This document shows positions 59,264 through 64,000 of a DNA stretch of 64,000 nucleotides, piece by piece (positions within the stretch are counted from its first letter, which is position 1; each line of letters starts with the position of its first letter). Below the pieces are notes generated by a model. It did not search any database. It saw nothing but the letters and a program-made list of their open reading frames with translations, and had not been told where the DNA came from. Source of the DNA: Sporolactobacillus sp. Y61 (GTDB lineage: Bacteria > Bacillota > Bacilli > Bacillales > Sporolactobacillaceae); assembly GCF_040529185.1 (NCBI RefSeq), contig NZ_CP159510.1, positions 1,984,001-2,048,000 on the forward strand. Reading direction: 5' to 3'. The position numbers were made by a program, and so were the translations under genes.

Positions 59264-60364
59264 ATGAACCGGCACCGGGTTTTTCCTGACCGCTTTTTTC
59301 TGCTAATCACGTTTATCCTGCTCATAACGGGACTTGTGATGGTTTACAGTGCCAGCGAAGTGTCCGCTGCTCATAAATTTGGCGACACCTTTTATTTTTT
59401 GAAAAGGCAGTTGCTGTTTGCATTTGCCGGGGTTATCAGTCTCTTTGTCGTCATGAACATCGATTATCGGGCATGGAAGAAGTGGTCCCATATCGGTATT
59501 CTGCTCTGTTACGGGCTGCTTCTCCTGGTCCTGATTCCCGGAGTCGGTCTTTCGCGTGGCGGAGCAAGCAGCTGGCTCGGAATCGGAGCTTTCTCGATAC
59601 AGCCATCTGAATTTATGAAAGTGGCACTGATCATTTACCTGGCGAGGTGTCTGTCTGAGCGTCAGCAGGATCTTCCCTCATTCAGGAAAGGGCTGCTTCC
59701 GGCTTTATTTCCGGTTCTTGCGGCTTTTGGCCTGATTATGCTGCAGCCTGATCTTGGCACGGGCATGGTGCTTGTCCTGACCTGCACCATGATGATCTTT
59801 GTGGCAGGCGCACGGATAAAACATTTTCTTTTTATGGGCGCTGCGGGATGTATGGGCATTGCCGGCCTGATTATTTCTGCTCCGTACCGGTTGCAGAGAC
59901 TGACATCATATGTGGATCCCTGGCAGGATCCGGGCGAAAGCGGTTTTCAGATTATCCAGTCTTTACTTGCAATCGGACCAGGCGGACTGATGGGGTTTGG
60001 ACTCGGCGAGAGCCGGCAGAAATTTCAGTATCTGCCGGAAGCACAGAATGATTTTATCTTCTCGATTATCTCAGAGGAGCTGGGTTTCATCGGTTCTGTC
60101 GCCGTCCTGATGCTCTTCTGTCTGCTGCTCTGGCGCGGCATACGGATTGCAATGAGTGCCCCTGATTTGTTCGGCACGCTGCTGGCTGCCGGTATCACCG
60201 GCATGATTGCCATTCAGGTGATGATCAACATAGCGGTTGTCATCGGGCTGATTCCGGTAACCGGAATTACACTGCCCTTCCTCAGCTATGGGGGATCCTC
60301 ATTAACCCTGATTTTGATTTCTATCGGCATCCTTCTGAATATCAGCAGTTACAGTAAAAGTTAA
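59264..60364 (+). CDS. spoVE: Spore-cortex SEDS glycosyltransferase SpoVE
   Basis: A 366-residue SEDS protein with about ten helices, paralogous to the FtsW at 25.4 kb. Blocks WLGIGAFSIQPSEFMKVAL, MLQPDLGTGMVLV, GPGGLMGFGLGESRQK, FLPEAQNDFIFSII-type sequence and GITLPFLSYGGSSL. In the dcw cluster of spore formers the SEDS gene after murD is SpoVE, working with SpoVD in the cortex. ATG 59264 follows CGGAGTG. After it the usual murG and murB are missing and divIB comes 118 bp later. Confidence 0.88.
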   Translation: MNRHRVFPDRFFLLITFILLITGLVMVYSASEVSAAHKFGDTFYFLKRQLLFAFAGVISLFVVMNIDYRAWKKWSHIGILLCYGLLLLVLIPGVGLSRGGASSWLGIGAFSIQPSEFMKVALIIYLARCLSERQQDLPSFRKGLLPALFPVLAAFGLIMLQPDLGTGMVLVLTCTMMIFVAGARIKHFLFMGAAGCMGIAGLIISAPYRLQRLTSYVDPWQDPGESGFQIIQSLLAIGPGGLMGFGLGESRQKFQYLPEAQNDFIFSIISEELGFIGSVAVLMLFCLLLWRGIRIAMSAPDLFGTLLAAGITGMIAIQVMINIAVVIGLIPVTGITLPFLSYGGSSLTLILISIGILLNISSYSKS

Positions 60365-60482
60365 GGGAAATGATGCTGACGGATAACAAACCATTGCTGT
60401 TTCTCAGAAAAGTCAATAGAATAATACTATACTACTGACAGGCTGAAATGGCTTTTAGATCTTTATCAGGGAGGAGAGAAAA

Positions 60483-61271
60483 ATGGATAAGGAAAAGGTT
60501 GTGCCTCTGGAAGACAGGCTTCCACAATTAAAAAAAGAACGGAAACAAAGGGCAAATCGCCGATTCGCTTTTTATGCGATTGTTTTTTTTATCCTGATCC
60601 TTATTATCGTTTATTTCCAGTCCCCGCTCAGCAAGGTCCGCCAGATTACTGTTGAAGGAGCGCGGATTACTTCGACTGATCAGATAGTTAAAGCAAGCGG
60701 CATCACAAAAAATACACACATATGGGATATTCGTTCCAATGCGGTGGAGAAGAAAATTAAATCTCTGTCAACCGTGAAATCAGCGACAGTTGACTCTGCG
60801 TTTCCAAACAGAGTGAAGATTCATGTTGTTGAATTCACCCGCAGTGCTTATTTAAGCAAGGGCGAAAATTTCTACCCCATTTTACAGAACGGGACAATTA
60901 TGGGGAAAATGCCGCAGAATAATCTTCCCGTCGATGCACCGGTTCTCATGGGGTTTAAGAGCCAGCAGGAAATCCGTGCGGTGACGCAGGGCCTTTCTGC
61001 ATTACCCGAAGAGATCATTCGCAGCATTTCTGATATTCATTACATAAATCAACAGCCGGGCGATGAAGATAATCTGATTCTTTACATAAATAACGGGAAC
61101 CGGATCGTCGCCAGTACCGCAACGTTTGCAAAAAATATAAGAATGTACCCTGAAATCTCTGCACGTCTGCCGGAGAATGTCCGTGGCACGATTTATTTAA
61201 GTGTCGGGAGTTATTTTACACCTTATGAAAATTCTGAAAAACAGCAGAAGCAAGAAACGGCTGAGCCCTGA
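60483..61271 (+). CDS. divIB: Cell division protein DivIB/FtsQ
   Basis: A 262-residue bitopic protein: charged N-terminal tail (KKERKQRANRRFA), membrane helix (FYAIVFFILILIIVYFQSPL), POTRA domain (VRQITVEGARITSTDQIVKA) and a beta domain, plus an acidic, Gln-rich tail. It stabilises FtsL and DivIC at the septum. GGGAGGAGAG precedes ATG 60483. A -10-like TATACT is at about 60428. Frame intact. Confidence 0.9.
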   Translation: MDKEKVVPLEDRLPQLKKERKQRANRRFAFYAIVFFILILIIVYFQSPLSKVRQITVEGARITSTDQIVKASGITKNTHIWDIRSNAVEKKIKSLSTVKSATVDSAFPNRVKIHVVEFTRSAYLSKGENFYPILQNGTIMGKMPQNNLPVDAPVLMGFKSQQEIRAVTQGLSALPEEIIRSISDIHYINQQPGDEDNLILYINNGNRIVASTATFAKNIRMYPEISARLPENVRGTIYLSVGSYFTPYENSEKQQKQETAEP

Positions 61272-61671
61272 TCTGCAAATTCACCGCTTTCATAATCCGT
61301 AATCTTGCATAATTAAAACTTTTCTAGTCAATCAACTTGGTGTAGACTATAACATAGTTGCGAATTCATTTCCCGACTCTGATTTTCTCTTTAAGGTTGG
61401 CGAAGAATATAAATAATGGGTTCATTATTTAGCATTTTCTGCCGATTTATAGATTAAGAGCTGTTTTTTACATGAATGTGATTTAGAAAAAAGGGATATG
61501 TTCCGATACGTAGAATACAGAGAAGTAGGGCATGTTTCTATCAATAAGGAACAGGATATTAACGGGTTGAAACTCTTGCCGTTCAACTTTATACCGTTTG
61601 TTCATTTACACAAGTCCATACATCCCTGATCATGTATTTTATTGCTTAAAAGATTAGAAGGGGTGCCACTA
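61272..61671 (+). promoter_or_regulatory. 400-bp non-coding region with candidate ftsA promoter
   Basis: No gene seen. A weak promoter, TAGTCA (61325-61330), 17 bp, TATAAC (61348-61353). A perfect 8-bp stem AAATAATG-GGTT-CATTATTT spans 61411-61430, and GTTGAA/TTCAAC pairs near 61565-61583. In B. subtilis ftsAZ has several promoters, one using sigma-H, and this long leader could hold equivalents. ylxW, ylxX and sbp, which lie here in B. subtilis, are absent. Confidence 0.4.
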
Positions 61672-62951
61672 ATGAATAGCGAGGATATTTTTGTCAGCCT
61701 TGACATTGGCACGTCCAGTATCAAGACTGTGATCGGTGAAATGACGGGTTCGTCTCTTAATGTGATTGGTGTCGGAGAGGCGGATTCCCACGGGATTAAA
61801 AAAGGGTCGATTGTCGATATTGATTCGACCGTGAGATCAATTAAGCAAGCCGTTCAGCAGGCAGAAAGAATGGTTGGACTGAATATAAAAAGTGTGATTG
61901 TCGGCATATCAGGAAACCATATTGAACTCAGACCCTGCCGCGGTGTTGTTGCTGTTTCGAACGAAAATCATGAAATCGGAAGTCCGGATATTGAGCGAGT
62001 CATTTCTGCTGCTCAGGTTATGTCCATTCCACCTGAAAGAGAAATTATTGATGTCATCCCGGAACAGTTCATTGTTGACGGGGTAGATGAGATTAATGAT
62101 CCGCGAGGAATGATCGGTGTCAGGCTGGAGATGGAAGGGACATTGATCACTTGCTCGAAGACCGTGCTTCATAACCTCCTCAGATGTGTGGAGAGATCCG
62201 GTCTTCAGGTCGCCGATATCTGTCTGCAGCCGATGGCTCTTGGATCTGTAGCTTTGTCTGCAGATGAGAAGAACCTTGGTGTGGCTCTGATTGATATGGG
62301 CGGAGGCGCGACAAGCGTCAGTGTGTTTGATCAGGGTATGATGCTCTCAACATTTGAGCTGCCGGTAGGAGGCAATCATATCACAAAGGATATCTCGATT
62401 ATTCAGCGTATTCCACTGGCAGAAGCAGAACAGCTGAAAATCGATCACGGGACAGCCACAGTTCATACAGCTTCTGAAGAGGACACATTTACAGCGTCAC
62501 AGATCGGCAGTGCAAATAAACAGACATTGAACCAGCGGGATCTGGCAGCAATCATAGAAGCCAGAATGGGTGAAATGTTTGATATAATCAAGGAAGAGCT
62601 TCAGAGAATCGGAATTAACCGGCTCCCCGGGGCTTTGTACTGACCGGAGGAGTTGCAGCAATGCCGGGTGTTCTGGATCTGGCGGTACATAGACTGAGTT
62701 CAAGTGTCCGCATAGCGGCTCCGGATTACATAGGGGTACGTGAGCCAAAATATACCGGATGCATTGGTCTGATTCAGTTTGCCTGCCACAATGTGAAGAT
62801 TCAGGGTAAAGAAGTGGCAGTTGCTGTAGAATCAGGAGACTTCGAAGCCGTTCCTCAGCCGGAAGGACAGAAACAGACCAGGCACAGTCGTAAATCGGGC
62901 GAAGGTATGACTTCAAAAGTCAGAAACTGGTTTAAAGTTTTCTTTGAATAA
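61672..62951 (+). CDS. ftsA: Cell division protein FtsA (one frameshift)
   Basis: Actin-like membrane tether of the Z-ring, about 426 residues when repaired. SLDIGTSSIKTVIGE is the first phosphate loop, LIDMGGGATSVSVF the second (~residue 206), and the C-terminus carries an amphipathic helix (MTSKVRNWFKVFFE) that binds membrane. ATG 61672 follows GAAGGGG. The frame ends early at 62643; the -1 frame continues GGFVLTGGVAAMPGVLDL to 62951. An extra G in the run 62629-62632 rejoins them. FtsA is needed for efficient division, so a missing base in the sequence is likely. Confidence 0.92.
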
Positions 62952-63026
62952 AAAAATGAAACGATTGAAGAGAGTAAAAAGGTTGGAACGGAGTGGATTC
63001 AACCTCTGAATGGGAGGAAATGAACG

Positions 63027-64000
63027 ATGTATGAGAACGATACGGAGACGGAACACCTCGCAAAAATCAAAGTAATCGGAGTAGGCGGAGGCGGTAGTAA
63101 CGCCGTCAACAGAATGATCGACAGCGGCATTCAGGGTGTTGAATTCGTCTGTGCGAATACAGATGCGCAGGCGCTGAAGTTGTCTAAGGCGGGAACGAAG
63201 CTTCAACTGGGTGAAAAACTGACAAAAGGACTGGGCGCAGGGGCGAATCCCGATGTCGGGAAAAAAGCTGCAGAAGAAAGCAGAGACCAGGTTGAAGAAG
63301 TTTTGAAGGGCTCGGATATGGTTTTTGTCACGGCCGGTATGGGTGGCGGAACCGGTACTGGAGCCGCACCTACCATTGCAGAGATTGCACGGGATGCAGG
63401 GGCACTGACGGTCGGCGTTGTCACCCGTCCGTTTACATTTGAAGGACGAAAGAGGGCCAAGCAGGCACAGTTAGGCATTGGTACACTGAAAGAAAAGGTT
63501 GATACACTGATTGTTATCCCTAATGATCGACTTCTCGAAATCGTGGATAAGAATACTCCGATGCTTGATGCGTTCAGAGAAGCGGACAATGTACTCAGGC
63601 AAGGTGTTCAGGGCATCTCTGATCTGATTGCTGTCCCGGGCTGATCAATCTTGACTTCGCTGATGTGAAAACGATTATGACGGAGGGCGGATCTGCCTTA
63701 ATGGCGATCGGTATCGCTTCCGGTGAGAACAGAGCAGCAGATGCTGCGAAAAAAGCGATCTCAAGTCCCCTGCTTGAGAAATCGATTGACGGTGCGAAGG
63801 GCGTTCTAATGAACATCACAGGCGGAAGCAATCTGAGCCTGTATGAGGTAAATGAAGCTGCTGATATTGTTGCTACAGCTGCAGATGAAGAGGTTAACAT
63901 GATTTTCGGTTCAGTCATCAGTGAGGAGCTGGACGATGAAATCGTCGTGACTGTCATTGCCACAGGATTCGTTGATGATGAGAAAGATCATCCGCAGATG
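63027..64000 (+). CDS. ftsZ: Cell division GTPase FtsZ (frameshifted, 3' end outside window)
   Basis: Tubulin-like GTPase forming the Z-ring. [18 protein letters not shown] starts near residue 12, the tubulin signature [18 protein letters not shown] is near 105, and [18 protein letters not shown] near 165. GGGAGGAAATG precedes ATG 63027. The first frame stops at 63644 (DLIAVPG), while the -1 frame continues [20 protein letters not shown] without a stop to the window end. One more G in the run 63638-63640 would restore it. As ftsZ is essential, this is almost surely a sequence error. Partial: about 325 residues are visible. Confidence 0.95.

Overview
The window is chromosomal DNA from a low-to-moderate G+C, endospore-forming Firmicute of the order Bacillales. 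Sporulation genes (spoVD, spoVE, ylbJ, a gerR/rsfA-type regulator, ylbD, a Spo0E-type phosphatase), an RNase J/RpoY pair, meso-diaminopimelate-type MurE and gene order collinear with the Bacillus subtilis yku-ykz-pdh-yla-cta-ylb-dcw region all point there. Loss of the cytochrome oxidase structural genes next to ctaA/ctaB and the cre sites around the pdh promoter would fit a Sporolactobacillus-like or other lactic spore former, but the genus is an inference.

Layout. 0.2-2 kb: phosphate transport (DUF47 protein, Pit). 2-6 kb: Spo0E-like phosphatase, ccpC, dapH-dapL (lysine/DAP synthesis), 2-Cys peroxiredoxin ykuU. 6-11 kb: a heterodimeric ABC exporter and an orphan cytochrome bd subunit II-like protein. 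11-12.8 kb: an IS1380-family element. 12.8-16 kb: rnjA, rpoY, HAD phosphatase. 16-21 kb: pdhABCD behind a structured leader with two cre sites. 21-25 kb: suhB, ylaF, typA, ylaI, ylaN. 25-30 kb: ftsW overlapping pyc. 30-32 kb: an IS605/IS1341-type TnpB element with a divergent ribbon-helix-helix gene, its tnpB broken by a frameshift and by a 481-bp IS21-type MITE. 32-34.4 kb: divergent ctaA and ctaB. 34.6-44 kb: lipoprotein/GNAT/CAP genes, then ylbC-D-E-F-G, the ylbH leader RNA, rsmD, coaD, ylbJ, ylbL, tmcAL. 44.3-45.8 kb: a second, distinct IS1380-type element. 46-47.5 kb: ylbN, rpmF, gerR-like. 47.6-64 kb: division and cell-wall cluster mraZ-rsmH-ftsL-pbpB-spoVD-murE-murF-mraY-murD-spoVE-divIB-ftsA-ftsZ (ftsZ runs off the end). 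murG and murB, usual between spoVE and divIB, are absent.

How the genes work together: the window joins central carbon supply (Pdh, Pyc, CcpC), envelope precursor synthesis (DapH/DapL making DAP that MurE adds to the peptidoglycan stem), septal machinery (FtsL, Pbp2B, DivIB, FtsW, FtsA, FtsZ) and the sporulation-specific paralogues of that machinery (SpoVD, SpoVE).

Quality warning: ccpC, dapH, typA (twice), pyc, tnpB, ftsA and ftsZ each carry a shift of exactly -1, mostly beside short G or C runs. Because several are essential, most are probably base losses in the sequence rather than biology. The mobile elements all sit between otherwise collinear blocks. The most unusual pieces are the RHH-TnpB module with face-to-face overlapping promoters, the MITE with 22-bp iterons inside it, the hairpin-rich ylbH leader, the three helically phased GTGG boxes before mraZ, and a full-consensus cre about 59 bp upstream of the pdh start site.
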